A stretch of 18,570 nt of DNA from Bryobacteraceae bacterium (GTDB taxonomy: Bacteria; Acidobacteriota; Terriglobia; Bryobacterales; Bryobacteraceae). Below are positions 1 through 7,868 of this stretch, piece by piece; the stretch's first letter is position 1, and each line of letters begins with the position of its first letter. The notes below the pieces were generated by a model. That model was not told the DNA's origin, did not search any database, and saw only the letters and a list, made by a program, of their open reading frames with translations. A program made the translations under genes and the position numbers. The DNA lies in contig JASHQT010000512.1 of assembly GCA_030039005.1 (NCBI GenBank), positions 1 through 18,570 of the forward strand, read 5' to 3'.

Positions 1-1518
1 ACGGTGGACTCGAAGTTCTCGACCGCCCAGGCCATCGCTGTTCAAGGCGATCGGATATTGGCTGTCGGTTCGACCGCGCAGGTGCGGAAAGTGGCGGGCG
101 GTGACGCAAGGGTGATCGATCTGGGAGGGCGCACGGTGATTCCGGGCCTGATCGACTCCCACATGCACGCCATTCGCGCCGCCCTCAGCTTCAGCACGGA
201 GGTCAACTGGATCGGCACGCGGTCGCTCGCCGAAGCGCTGGAGCGCATCCATCAGGCCGCGCAGAGCATGGCTCCCGGCGCCTGGCTGATCGTCGCCGGC
301 GGCTGGAACCCGCGCCAGTTCTCCGAAAATCGGCGTCCGACACAGGCGGAACTCACGGCGGCCGCGCCGGAGAATCCCGTGTACGTGCAGCAAGGCTACG
401 GGTGGGCGATGCTGACCCCGAAAGCCCTCGCGACGCTGCATATTTCAAGTGATGCCGACCTCCCGGAAGGCGGGAAATTGGAGCGCGATCCGGCCGGAAA
501 GCCGACTGGCGGCGTCAGCGGCGGGCAGAAAGCCATCATCGCGTTGTTTGACCGGCTGCCCGTGCCCACCCCCGAGCAGGAAGTGCAGGGCACGAAGAAG
601 TTTTTTCGCGAGCTGAATCGGCTGGGCCTGACCGGTGTGGTGGATCCCGGCGGAAACAACATGACTGCCCAGTCGTACCAGGCGCTGTTTCAAGTCTGGC
701 GGCAAGGCGAACTGACTGTGCGCGTGGCTTACAGCCTGTGCGGGATCACGCCCAGCAAGGAATTCGAGGAATTACAGGACCTCACGCAGTTGCTGCCCAT
801 GGGCTTCGGCGACCGCATGCTGCGTTTTAATGGGATCGGCGAGCGGATCACCTGGGCAATGAACAACAACGATCATCCAACTGACGCCGAGATCGAGGAG
901 TATTACAAGATCGTGCGATGGGCTGCCGCGCGCGGGATGTCGGTGACGATGCACTGGCCGAAGAACGATTCGGTGGGCGTGTTGCTCGACATTTTCGAGC
1001 GCGTGAACCGCGAAGTGCCGATTACGAATCTGCGCTGGAGCATCGCGCACTTGAACGATGCGTCGGCGGAAAATTTGCGGCGGATGAAAGCGCTGGGCGT
1101 GGGCTGGACCATGCAGCCGGCCGGGCGCATGCCGCCGGTGGCGACGGCGCGGGAGTTGGGCGTGATGGTGGGAGCGGGCACGGACGCGCACCGGGTGGCC
1201 TCCTACAATCCGTTCACCGCACTGCAGTCGCTGCTCGGCGGCAAGACAGCGAATGGGGTTCCTCTGGATGGTCCCGATCCTGCGCCTTCACGCGCGGAAG
1301 CGCTGCGGCTGTACACGATCGGCAGTGCCTGGTTCTCGCGTGACGAGGGCGAGCGCGGGTCGCTAGAGCCGGGGAAACTGGCGGATTTGGCCGTGCTGTC
1401 GAAGGACTATATGACCGTGCCCGTGGACCAGGTCAGCGGTCTCGAGTCCGTTTTGACGATGGTCGGCGGTAAGATCGTATATGCTGCCGCGCCGTTCACG
1501 AATCTGGAAGACCAATAG
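1..1518 (+). CDS. YtcJ-like metal-dependent amidohydrolase, 5'-truncated by the window
   Basis: This is an amidohydrolase-superfamily enzyme of the YtcJ/exoenzyme-regulatory type; the substrate cannot be read from sequence. The frame is open to base 1, so the true start lies outside the window. A GTG at 4 falls inside the conserved first beta-strands and is unlikely to be the start. Numbering from that GTG, the metal-site HxH is at H53/H55 (GLIDSHMHA), with further candidate ligands at H317 (TMHW), H349 (IAHLND) and D394 (GTDAHR). The C-terminal part ending in RGSLEPGKLADLAVL is the usual YtcJ family signature. About 20-60 residues, probably including an export signal, are missing. The gene overlaps the next one by 38 bp on the same strand, suggesting co-transcription. 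The family call is firm. Confidence 0.9.
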   Translation, partial: TVDSKFSTAQAIAVQGDRILAVGSTAQVRKVAGGDARVIDLGGRTVIPGLIDSHMHAIRAALSFSTEVNWIGTRSLAEALERIHQAAQSMAPGAWLIVAGGWNPRQFSENRRPTQAELTAAAPENPVYVQQGYGWAMLTPKALATLHISSDADLPEGGKLERDPAGKPTGGVSGGQKAIIALFDRLPVPTPEQEVQGTKKFFRELNRLGLTGVVDPGGNNMTAQSYQALFQVWRQGELTVRVAYSLCGITPSKEFEELQDLTQLLPMGFGDRMLRFNGIGERITWAMNNNDHPTDAEIEEYYKIVRWAAARGMSVTMHWPKNDSVGVLLDIFERVNREVPITNLRWSIAHLNDASAENLRRMKALGVGWTMQPAGRMPPVATARELGVMVGAGTDAHRVASYNPFTALQSLLGGKTANGVPLDGPDPAPSRAEALRLYTIGSAWFSRDEGERGSLEPGKLADLAVLSKDYMTVPVDQVSGLESVLTMVGGKIVYAAAPFTNLEDQ

Positions 1519-2782
1519 CCGTTGGCTTGGGGCTGCCGTAGCGCTGCTCGGGCCGTGCTTCGCCCAAGCCGCGCGTCCATCGAACACACCGGCCAATGCA
1601 CCTGCGCAGCAGGACAAGCCGTATGTTCTGTTGATCTCGATCGACGGTTTTCGATGGGATTACGCCGAGCGCGATCACGCCGCCAATCTGCTGGCTTTGG
1701 GAAAGCGCGGTGTGCGCGCCAAAGCGCTGATTCCGTCGTTCCCTTCCACCACGTTCCCGAATCACTACAGCATCGTCACCGGCCTTTATCCCGAACATCA
1801 TGGCATCGTTGACAACTCGTTTTGGGATGCGGCGCGAAATGCACTGTTCAAAATCAGCGATTCCGCCGCGACGACGAATGGAAGTTGGTGGGGCGGCACG
1901 CCGCTATGGGTGCTGGCCGAGCGGCAAGGGATGCGCGCAGCGTCGTTCTTCTGGCCGGGCAGCGATGCGGACATTCAAGGCGTGCGGCCGACCTACTACT
2001 ACAAGTACGACGCCAAGATTCCGAACGAGCAGCGCGTCGAGCAGGTGGTGGCCTGGCTGAAGCTGCCCAAGGCGGAGCGGCCGCACTTCATCACGCTATA
2101 CTTTTCCGACGTGGATCATGCCGGCCATGAATATGGTCCAGACGCGCCGGAAACGCGCGCGGCGATTCATATGATCGATGGCGTGCTGGGCAGGCTCTTC
2201 ACTGAGCTTCGTTCCGTAACTCCTGCGCCCGATATCTTCGTGGTTTCCGACCACGGGATGACTACGGTGACAGGCGACATCGATATCTCGAAGCTGGCTG
2301 ACCTCGCGGGCGTGGAAGTGGCGCCGAATAGCACCGATTTCAAGTTCTATTCGAGCGATCCCAAGAGAATCGACCGGCTTTATGCGCAGCTACATGCTAA
2401 AGACCCGCGCATCGCGGTTTACCGTGCCGGCGATATCCCGGCCAGCTTGCACTACTCGGGCAACGCGCGCATCGGCGCGGTGGTCGCGCTGGCGACGGCG
2501 CCCGTGGTTCTGCACCTGACTGAGAAGCCCGGACAAACTTTACCGAAAGGGATGCACGGCTACGATCCCGCCGCGATGCCTGAAATGCGCGGAATTTTTT
2601 TCGCCGCTGGACCCGACCTGAAGGCCGGACTTACGATCGACGAATTCCAGAACATTCATATTTACCCGCTCATCGCGCATGTGCTGCGCCTCGAAATCTC
2701 TTCGCAGATCGACGGTAGCTTGTCCGTTCTAGAGCCGATTCTGCGCTCCAAGGCAGCAGCGGCCACGGCCGGGAGCCGGTAG
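1481..2782 (+). CDS. Secreted nucleotide pyrophosphatase/phosphodiesterase (alkaline phosphatase superfamily)
   Basis: A 433-residue enzyme of the type I phosphodiesterase/nucleotide pyrophosphatase (ENPP-like) family, expected to hydrolyse phosphodiester or pyrophosphate bonds with two zinc ions outside the cytoplasm. The start at 1481 gives a good signal peptide (basic RR near residue 5, hydrophobic core 17-28, likely cleavage near AQA-30), although no strong ribosome site is seen because it lies within the end of the amidohydrolase. The full metal set is visible: D54 (SIDGFRWD), nucleophile T91 (STTFPNHY), D212 and H216 (DVDHAGH), D257/H258 (VSDHGM) and H359 (GMHGY). Length is normal for bacterial NPPs. 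It converges on the carboxylesterase gene with only 6 bp between stop codons and no obvious terminator. Confidence 0.92.
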   Translation: MLPRRSRIWKTNSRWLGAAVALLGPCFAQAARPSNTPANAPAQQDKPYVLLISIDGFRWDYAERDHAANLLALGKRGVRAKALIPSFPSTTFPNHYSIVTGLYPEHHGIVDNSFWDAARNALFKISDSAATTNGSWWGGTPLWVLAERQGMRAASFFWPGSDADIQGVRPTYYYKYDAKIPNEQRVEQVVAWLKLPKAERPHFITLYFSDVDHAGHEYGPDAPETRAAIHMIDGVLGRLFTELRSVTPAPDIFVVSDHGMTTVTGDIDISKLADLAGVEVAPNSTDFKFYSSDPKRIDRLYAQLHAKDPRIAVYRAGDIPASLHYSGNARIGAVVALATAPVVLHLTEKPGQTLPKGMHGYDPAAMPEMRGIFFAAGPDLKAGLTIDEFQNIHIYPLIAHVLRLEISSQIDGSLSVLEPILRSKAAAATAGSR

Positions 2783-2788
2783 AGAAGT

Positions 2789-4417
2789 TTAAGCGAGACC
2801 GAGCGCCTGGAACATCGCGATGCGCTGCGCGCGAATGGGATCGTCCACCACTTTGCTCACGTTGTTGATGACCATCGTCGGCCGGTCCTTCGGATTAAAC
2901 GCCGGCCAGTGCGGCAGCTTGGACGTGTTGGGGTCGCCCGAGCGAGCGAACGCGATCCAGGTATCGCTGAGTTTATCGGCCAGCGCCATGGCGTCGGCGC
3001 CGCCTCCGGTGAGCGCGCGCGAGATTTGCACGTTATCGAAGGCGAACGGAATCTCCATGGTGTGCGGCGAGTGCAGGCGGCCGCCCTGCGCGGGGCTGTC
3101 CCAGGTGAAGTAATACAAGTGGACGGGGCCGCGGCCCAAAGCCGCGCGGCGTTCGGCAATTTTCATCACCGGCGCGCCATAACGGTAATCGCTGGCGATC
3201 AGGAAATATAGATCCGACGGCGAGGCGCCCGGATTCGCTTTTCGATACACCTCGATCATCCCGTCAGTGTGCTCGCCCACCAGCGTCTTTACACGGCTAC
3301 GCATGCCGTCTTCGTCGAGCGAGAACGCCTGAGGGTCGCTGCCCTCGCTGAACAGGGTCATTTCCGTGCGGGTGTGACCCAGCATCAGCGGCACGTCTGC
3401 CGAGATCGGCGAAGCAGCGGGATGGAAGGGGTGGTGCGGGATGGCGCTGCCATCCACGGTGGGCGAGAAGCCCTGCGTCATTTGATCCGCGTCGCCCATG
3501 TCCTTCACGACGGCGAAATAAGCGCTCATGATGCGCTCCACGGACATTTCCTGCAGGCGGCGCACGTCGGATTTGCCGACGTCCAGCTTCGCCAGCAACA
3601 TGCCGGCTACGCGAATGGCTTGCTCGCGCTCCACCAGCTTGATGGTGGGGCCGCTTTCGATCACCGCGCGATGAAACAGGCCTTTGGCCGAAGGCATGGC
3701 GAGCAGCGTGCCGACCTTGCGGCCGCCGCCCGATTGACCGAAGATCATCACGGTATTGGGATCGCCCCCGAAATTTCCGATATTCTTGCGGACCCAGCTG
3801 AGCGCGTGCACGATGTCGAGCATGCCGGCGTCGCCAGAGGATGCAAATTCGGAGCCGCCGAATTCGGCGAGATAGGTGAAACCGAGGGCGTTCAGGCGAT
3901 GGTTAATCGTTACCACCACCACGTCGCCGCGCCGCGCGAGATTGGTGCCGTCGGTCCCGGGCGAAGAACCGGAGCCGCTCACGAATCCGCCGCCATGGCA
4001 CCAGAACAGCACCGGCCGCTTGCGCCCATCGTTCACCGCGGGCGTCCAGATATTCAGGACCAGGCAGTCTTCACTTTCGGGCGGCAGATTCGCGCTGGCG
4101 GTGGAAAGCGGCGAAACCCGGCGCGGCGCGGCGGGATTGCTCTGGGGTGTGCTGGGGCCGAAGTTTAGTGCGTCGCGAATCCCGGCCCAGGGCGCGGGGT
4201 CCTTCGGCGGCATGAAGCGATTTTCGCCGGCCGTGCTCGCGCCGTAGGGAACGCCTTTGAAGATTTTGATGCCATGCGCTTCCTCGCCGCGAACTTTGCC
4301 GAAGGCCGTTTCCGCGACCACGTAAGTGGCGCCGGACTGCGCGCGCGCGAGTACGGCCGCTGCGGGCGCCGAAGCCAGCAGCGAGACTTGTTTCAAGAAT
4401 GTACGACGATTCGTCAT
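2789..4417 (-). CDS. Type B carboxylesterase with Tat-like signal
   Basis: A 542-residue alpha/beta-hydrolase of the type B carboxylesterase/lipase family, predicted to hydrolyse carboxylic esters outside the cytoplasm. The ATG at 4417 is chosen over a TTG nine codons upstream because it follows GAGGAGG and begins MTNRRTFLKQ, a twin-arginine-like n-region with a hydrophobic stretch to about residue 26. Visible motifs are the oxyanion-hole HGGG (141-144), EDCLVLNIWTP (family signature 2, about 116-126) and the nucleophile elbow GQSGG with S229. The likely acid is E352 (HTRTEMTLF) and the likely base H452 (HTMEIPFAF). It follows the HEAT-repeat gene by 57 bp on the same strand and may share its transcript. 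Substrate is unknown. Confidence 0.92.
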   Translation of the reverse strand: MTNRRTFLKQVSLLASAPAAAVLARAQSGATYVVAETAFGKVRGEEAHGIKIFKGVPYGASTAGENRFMPPKDPAPWAGIRDALNFGPSTPQSNPAAPRRVSPLSTASANLPPESEDCLVLNIWTPAVNDGRKRPVLFWCHGGGFVSGSGSSPGTDGTNLARRGDVVVVTINHRLNALGFTYLAEFGGSEFASSGDAGMLDIVHALSWVRKNIGNFGGDPNTVMIFGQSGGGRKVGTLLAMPSAKGLFHRAVIESGPTIKLVEREQAIRVAGMLLAKLDVGKSDVRRLQEMSVERIMSAYFAVVKDMGDADQMTQGFSPTVDGSAIPHHPFHPAASPISADVPLMLGHTRTEMTLFSEGSDPQAFSLDEDGMRSRVKTLVGEHTDGMIEVYRKANPGASPSDLYFLIASDYRYGAPVMKIAERRAALGRGPVHLYYFTWDSPAQGGRLHSPHTMEIPFAFDNVQISRALTGGGADAMALADKLSDTWIAFARSGDPNTSKLPHWPAFNPKDRPTMVINNVSKVVDDPIRAQRIAMFQALGLA

Positions 4418-4474
4418 GGGCCTCCTCGATTCAAAGCTACTCAATTCAGAGTTGCTCAGTTTAGGGCTCCCGAG

Positions 4475-5377
4475 TCAGGGTTGAGCTTTCGGCGGAGCCG
4501 TCTGGGTAAGGCGACGCTTGCGTGGCGCGGTTTTGGACTTGCTTTTTATGGCCTCCAGCCGCAGATAACCGGCGGCCGCACGCAGGCGGACGCCTTGGTT
4601 CTTGTCGTCGAGCAAGGGGATGATGTCGGTCTCGAACGCGGGCTCATCGCGCAGCACCAGCGCGTGCACGCCGGCGGCGCGGACGGACCAATCCTTATCC
4701 GTGAGCGCTCCCTTCAGGGCCGCCAGAGTTTCCGGATCTTTGTCTTTTTCGAGCAGCAGAGCGGCGGTAGCGCGGCCCGATACCGACGGATCGGAAAGCA
4801 GCGCTTCCATGGAAGAGATGCCTTCGCCCAAGCCCGGAACCGGCGCCAAGCCGGCTCCCTGTTTCACGGCGAACAGGAACGCGGTTCTGGGCGTGTGCAG
4901 CATGCGCAGTGCGTCGCGCTTTTGCTTGGCGATGTATCCGGAGGAGGCTTTGGTTTCGCCGCTCAGGACGGAGAGCAGAACCTTCTTGCCCTCCACGTCG
5001 TGCAGCGCCCACAAGGAGCGCGCGGCAGCGAAGCTGACTTCGGGAACGTCATCGTTCAGCGCCTTGTGAAGCGCCGCCACGGTGCGCCCGTTCTTGATTT
5101 CGGCGAGGCTCGAAATCGCGGCCAGCCGCACTTCGACGTCTTTGTCGTCGAGGAGCGCTTCGAGTTCGGAAGGAAACGGCTCGGTGGATCCCACCAGGCT
5201 TAGCGCGATCGCCGCCTGTTTGCGCGTGTCCGGGTTTTTGTCTTGGAGGGCTTTTCCCAAAATGTCCTGGCATTGCTGGTCACGGCCCGGCGAAGACGGC
5301 GCCGGCGCCGGGGCAGGCGCTGTCTGGCACGGCGCGAGAACGGAGGTGAGAAGCACAACCAGTAAGGCGCGACGCAT
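4475..5377 (-). CDS. Secreted HEAT-repeat protein
   Basis: A 300-residue protein with an N-terminal signal sequence (MRRALLVVLLTSVLAP) followed by a Pro/Ala-rich linker (about 20-30) and alpha-helical HEAT/PBS-lyase-type repeats. Repeat cores read as D-x-x-V/S-x-x-R-x-A-A-x-x-L near residues 48-62, 80-92, 112-124, 197-209, 228-240 and 259-272. The C-terminus is basic and low-complexity (KSKSKTAPRKRR). The frame opens further upstream to 5593, but the ATG at 5377 has GGGGAG six bases ahead and is the first start that gives a signal peptide. The Cys at 17 follows LAP, which is a poor lipobox, so soluble periplasmic export seems more likely than lipidation. HEAT scaffolds usually mediate protein binding; no catalytic motif is seen. 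Confidence 0.85.
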   Translation of the reverse strand: MRRALLVVLLTSVLAPCQTAPAPAPAPSSPGRDQQCQDILGKALQDKNPDTRKQAAIALSLVGSTEPFPSELEALLDDKDVEVRLAAISSLAEIKNGRTVAALHKALNDDVPEVSFAAARSLWALHDVEGKKVLLSVLSGETKASSGYIAKQKRDALRMLHTPRTAFLFAVKQGAGLAPVPGLGEGISSMEALLSDPSVSGRATAALLLEKDKDPETLAALKGALTDKDWSVRAAGVHALVLRDEPAFETDIIPLLDDKNQGVRLRAAAGYLRLEAIKSKSKTAPRKRRLTQTAPPKAQP

Positions 5378-5406
5378 ATGGATCTCCCCAAAGAAATGCG
5401 CTCTCC

Positions 5407-5412
5407 AGTATA
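5407..5412 (-). promoter_or_regulatory. Possible -10 element for the HEAT-repeat gene
   Basis: On the minus strand the hexamer reads TATACT, about 30 bases before the ATG at 5377. That would give a leader of roughly 20-25 nt containing the GGGGAG ribosome site. No TTGACA-like -35 is seen at 16-18 bases upstream, so this is a weak call. Confidence 0.25.
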
Positions 5413-5493
5413 CGTCTCTCCTAATCCCTCGCGTGGCAGCCAGCCTACGCGCGGCGCGGCGGGCCGTAATCCGTCCATAAGGCATCGGAAAAT

Positions 5494-5593
5494 GTGGCGC
5501 ACGCACTTTGCGTGCCGCGCAGGCAATCATGCCCGCGGTGTTTTTCTTGGCGTTCACAAAGTGTGAACGCGGCACGTTGAGAACGTGCGCCAC
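5494..5593. repeat. BIME-like element: two inverted REPs around a central REP palindrome
   Basis: This is a 100-bp nested structure. A perfect 10-bp outer inverted repeat is formed by GTGGCGCACG (5494-5503) and CGTGCGCCAC (5584-5593). The left arm continues into a 7-bp hairpin, GCACGCA/TGCGTGC with loop CTT (5499-5515). The right arm is its counterpart on the other strand, GCACGTT/AACGTGC with loop GAG (5572-5588). Between them sits a perfect 9-bp hairpin, GCGTTCACA/TGTGAACGC with loop AAG (5550-5570). The central stem is identical to the stems bordering the RAYT gene at 15831-16492. The outer units begin with GTGG, the head typical of RAYT-associated REPs (GTRG). It carries no coding sequence and is a likely non-autonomous element. 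Confidence 0.75.
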
Positions 5594-5765
5594 GCCCTCT
5601 CCCCGCCCATCGGGTGCGCTGAATACCTGATCCCACCTCTCGAAACCATCCGCCTCGAGGACAAACTTTGCTGGCTTACGGGCGGATTACGGGCGCGGCG
5701 AGGAACTGGAAATCTCGTGCATTCCGCATTTGTGATATAACGCAGTGAGTTAGCCGGGAGGTCCT

Positions 5766-6794
5766 ATGGATTTGAGGCGCATTTTGCCTGGAGTATGGCT
5801 GGCATCCATTGGCTTTTTGATTCCCTCCGTGTTCGGCGACACTTATTCCATCATCCTGCATGGCAAAGTGCAGATGGAAGACGGCTCGCCTCCGCCTGTC
5901 ATTGTGATGGTGGAACGCGTGTGCAGCAACCAGTTCGGAGACATGCCGGGCGTGCAAACCGACAAAAAGGGGGAGTACATCTGGCGCATGGATATCGACC
6001 CGATGGAGGCGCGCAACTGCGTGCTCCGCGTCAACCATACCGGCTATTCCTCCACCGCGGTGGAGGTCTCCGGCTCGGACGGGTCACTCCACACCACGCT
6101 CGATCTTCCGCCGATCAAGCTTCATCCCACCGCGCCCGATCCCTACACGCTGAATTTTTCCGACAAAGACATCCCTGGGCGCGCCAGGAAGGATTGGTTA
6201 GCGGCTTCCAAGGCTGTGGACAATCAGAATCTCCCGGAGGTCGCGCAGCATCTAGAACAGGTGACCGCGGCGGCCCCTAAGGCGGCGCAGGCGTGGCAGG
6301 ACCTCGGCATCATAGACGAAAAGCTCCAGAAGACCGCCGAGGCCCGCACGGCCTACGAACACGCCATCGCGATCGATGCCAAGCTGCTTCCAGTCTATGT
6401 CACGTTAGCGCGAGTGTGCGTCAAAACCAAGGACTGGAACTGCGTGACCAAGAGCGCGGACACCTTGATCTCGCAGGACAGCAAGAATAGTTATCCGGAA
6501 ATCTACCTGCATCAGGCGGTGGCTCGTTATGAGTTGAAGGACCTGAAAGGCGCCCAGGAGAGCGCGGAAGAAGCGATTCGCCGGGCTGCTAAGAATAGCT
6601 TGCCGAGAGCGCAGTACGTGCTGGGACGGATACTGGAAGCCAATGGTAATTTGAACGGCGCCGAGCAGCACATGGAGGAATATTTGAAGCTCCAGCCAGG
6701 CGCGCCGGATATCGACGTGATCCGCGGCCACATCGCCGGGCTGAAGAACCCGCTGGCGCCCGGCGCCGATCCGGATTTAGAAGTGCTGTATTAA
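5766..6794 (+). CDS. Secreted TPR protein with N-terminal carboxypeptidase-regulatory-like domain
   Basis: A 342-residue protein. Residues 1-24 form a signal peptide (hydrophobic 7-22, cleavage near VFG-24). Residues about 27-120 look like a beta-sandwich of the carboxypeptidase-regulatory/CnaB-like kind, with the phrases GKVQMEDGSPPP, TDKKGEYIW and LRVNHTGYSS; C53 and C85 could form a disulfide. Residues about 140-315 are tetratricopeptide repeats, clearest at AWQDLGIIDEKLQKTAEART (176-195) and ARYELKDLKGAQESAEEAI (253-271). The start follows GGGAGG by 4 bases. Proteins of this build are common in Acidobacteriota and act as extracytoplasmic binding or assembly factors; the partner is unknown. 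Confidence 0.82.
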   Translation: MDLRRILPGVWLASIGFLIPSVFGDTYSIILHGKVQMEDGSPPPVIVMVERVCSNQFGDMPGVQTDKKGEYIWRMDIDPMEARNCVLRVNHTGYSSTAVEVSGSDGSLHTTLDLPPIKLHPTAPDPYTLNFSDKDIPGRARKDWLAASKAVDNQNLPEVAQHLEQVTAAAPKAAQAWQDLGIIDEKLQKTAEARTAYEHAIAIDAKLLPVYVTLARVCVKTKDWNCVTKSADTLISQDSKNSYPEIYLHQAVARYELKDLKGAQESAEEAIRRAAKNSLPRAQYVLGRILEANGNLNGAEQHMEEYLKLQPGAPDIDVIRGHIAGLKNPLAPGADPDLEVLY

Positions 6795-6811
6795 TCGCTC
6801 CCATCATTCAG

Positions 6812-6837
6812 GCTAATGCAGCCAAGCTAATGCGGCC
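6812..6837 (+). repeat. Short tandem repeat, GCTAATGCRGCC x2
   Basis: Two 12-bp copies, GCTAATGCAGCC (6812-6823) and GCTAATGCGGCC (6826-6837), differ at one base and lie 14 bp apart between the TPR gene and the next gene. They could be a regulator binding site or simple slippage; no function is inferred. Confidence 0.3.
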
Positions 6838-6901
6838 GATGCGGAGCACGACCGGCCCTGGCAGGCCTGGAAACGGGCGCGGATGGTTGCGCGGAGCGCG
6901 A

Positions 6902-6907
6902 TACAAT
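6902..6907 (+). promoter_or_regulatory. -10-like hexamer placed for a leaderless transcript
   Basis: TACAAT, one mismatch from the -10 consensus, ends 6 bases before the ATG at 6914, so a standard start point would fall at or next to the start codon. No Shine-Dalgarno is present between it and the ATG, and no clear -35 is seen. Leaderless initiation is an inference. Confidence 0.35.
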
Positions 6908-6913
6908 ACCGCC

Positions 6914-7837
6914 ATGCCACGTTTGCGATTGTTGGGAATCCTCGCGATATTTGCCGCCGGAAGCGCTTTCGGCGCGGGCTGCGACCGCGCATGTTTGAAG
7001 ACCGCGCTCGATCAGTACCTCAACGCCGTGGTCAAGCACGATCCGGCCGCTGCGCCGCTCTCGGTAGGATTCCGTCAGACCGAAAACGGGGTGGTTCGCC
7101 GTCCCGGCACGGGAATGTGGCAGAGCGCGAAGGCACTGGGGACGATCGAGCGGCGCTACTTCGATGTCGAACGCGGGCAGGCGGGTTATTTCGGAACCTT
7201 CGAAGAAGAGAGCGGCACCGATATCGTGACGGTGCGAGTGCGCGTGGAGGATCGCAAGGTCAGCGAAGCCGAGTGGTACATTTCGCGTAAAGGCGCGGCG
7301 GGCATCGGAACCGGCGCGGGCGCGCAGGCCAATGCCGCCTTTCACGATCCCGATAATTTGATCGCGCATCCACCGGCCGAGCGCATGGTTCCGAAGGCCG
7401 AGCGGCTCTCGCGCGCCGACATGGTCGCGATCACCAATAGCTATTTCGACGGGCTCACCGCGCACGACGGTACGCTGATCATCGCGTACCCGGGATGCAT
7501 CCGACTGGAGAACGGCTTCGCGACCACGCAGCGCAAGCTTCCGAACGGAACCATGAGCGACTGCACATCCAACGGCGCGATGGCTAATATTTTCGCGGTG
7601 ACGGCACGCCGCTACCCGATCGTGGACGAAGAAGCGGGCGTGGTGCTGGGCCTGGGTGTGTTCGAGCGCAAGCCGGGTGTGGCCATGCGGCGCAATTCGT
7701 TCAGCGAGTGGTTTGTGATCGAGCAAGGCAAGATCCGGGCCATCTATTCAGCGATGTATTATCCCGATCAGGATGCGATCACCCCGAATTGGCCGCCTTA
7801 CGACGGAAATTGGCCGGTGGCGCCTCCGCCGAAATAA
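6914..7837 (+). CDS. Secreted protein with two tandem NTF2-like repeats
   Basis: A 307-residue exported protein with no confident family name. Residues 1-21 are a signal peptide (cleavage near FGA-21), immediately followed by CDRAC with a possible disulfide pair (C23/C27). The sequence is duplicated internally. LDQYLNAVVKHD then RQTENG (about 32-59) is matched by TNSYFDGLTAHD then RLENG (about 174-201), and each unit ends in a strand-rich block with a R-K-V/I-S/R-x-A/I-x-x-Y pattern (114-123 and 272-282). Small alpha/beta cone (NTF2/SnoaL-like) units fit this helix-then-sheet layout; some such regions are annotated as DUF8021-like. The ATG at 6914 is preferred over an upstream in-frame start (6830) because it creates the signal peptide. 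No ribosome site is seen. The Pro-rich tail ends in VAPPPK. Confidence 0.75.
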   Translation: MPRLRLLGILAIFAAGSAFGAGCDRACLKTALDQYLNAVVKHDPAAAPLSVGFRQTENGVVRRPGTGMWQSAKALGTIERRYFDVERGQAGYFGTFEEESGTDIVTVRVRVEDRKVSEAEWYISRKGAAGIGTGAGAQANAAFHDPDNLIAHPPAERMVPKAERLSRADMVAITNSYFDGLTAHDGTLIIAYPGCIRLENGFATTQRKLPNGTMSDCTSNGAMANIFAVTARRYPIVDEEAGVVLGLGVFERKPGVAMRRNSFSEWFVIEQGKIRAIYSAMYYPDQDAITPNWPPYDGNWPVAPPPK

Positions 7838-7853
7838 GTGCGCGCGCAGCGGC

Positions 7854-7859
7854 TATACT
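7854..7859 (+). promoter_or_regulatory. -10-like hexamer before the small ORF and secA
   Basis: TATACT ends 9 bases before the GTG at 7869. If used, the transcript would start within a few bases of that codon, giving a near-leaderless message that carries the small ORF and then secA. No good -35 is visible. Confidence 0.35.
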
Positions 7860-7868
7860 GAGATTCTG

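Larger units (their letters stand above)
5378..5765. other. Divergent intergenic region (388 bp)
   Basis: This lies between the divergently transcribed HEAT-repeat gene (minus) and TPR gene (plus). It contains a 100-bp nested palindromic element (5494-5593), a possible minus-strand -10 near 5407-5412, and a short direct repeat of TTACGGGCG around 5678-5697. Open frames here, such as the upstream extension of the HEAT gene to 5593, run through the palindromes and look non-coding. It should hold promoters for both flanking genes, but no convincing -35/-10 pair is visible. Confidence 0.7.

Noticed and set aside
3269..4168. Plus-strand ORF of 299 codons opposite the carboxylesterase
   Set aside because: It is antisense to a gene with a complete catalytic triad, and its composition is typical of a shadow frame.
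5378..5593. Upstream extension of the HEAT-repeat gene
   Set aside because: The extension runs through the palindromic element, buries the signal peptide and ignores a good ribosome site at the ATG 5377.
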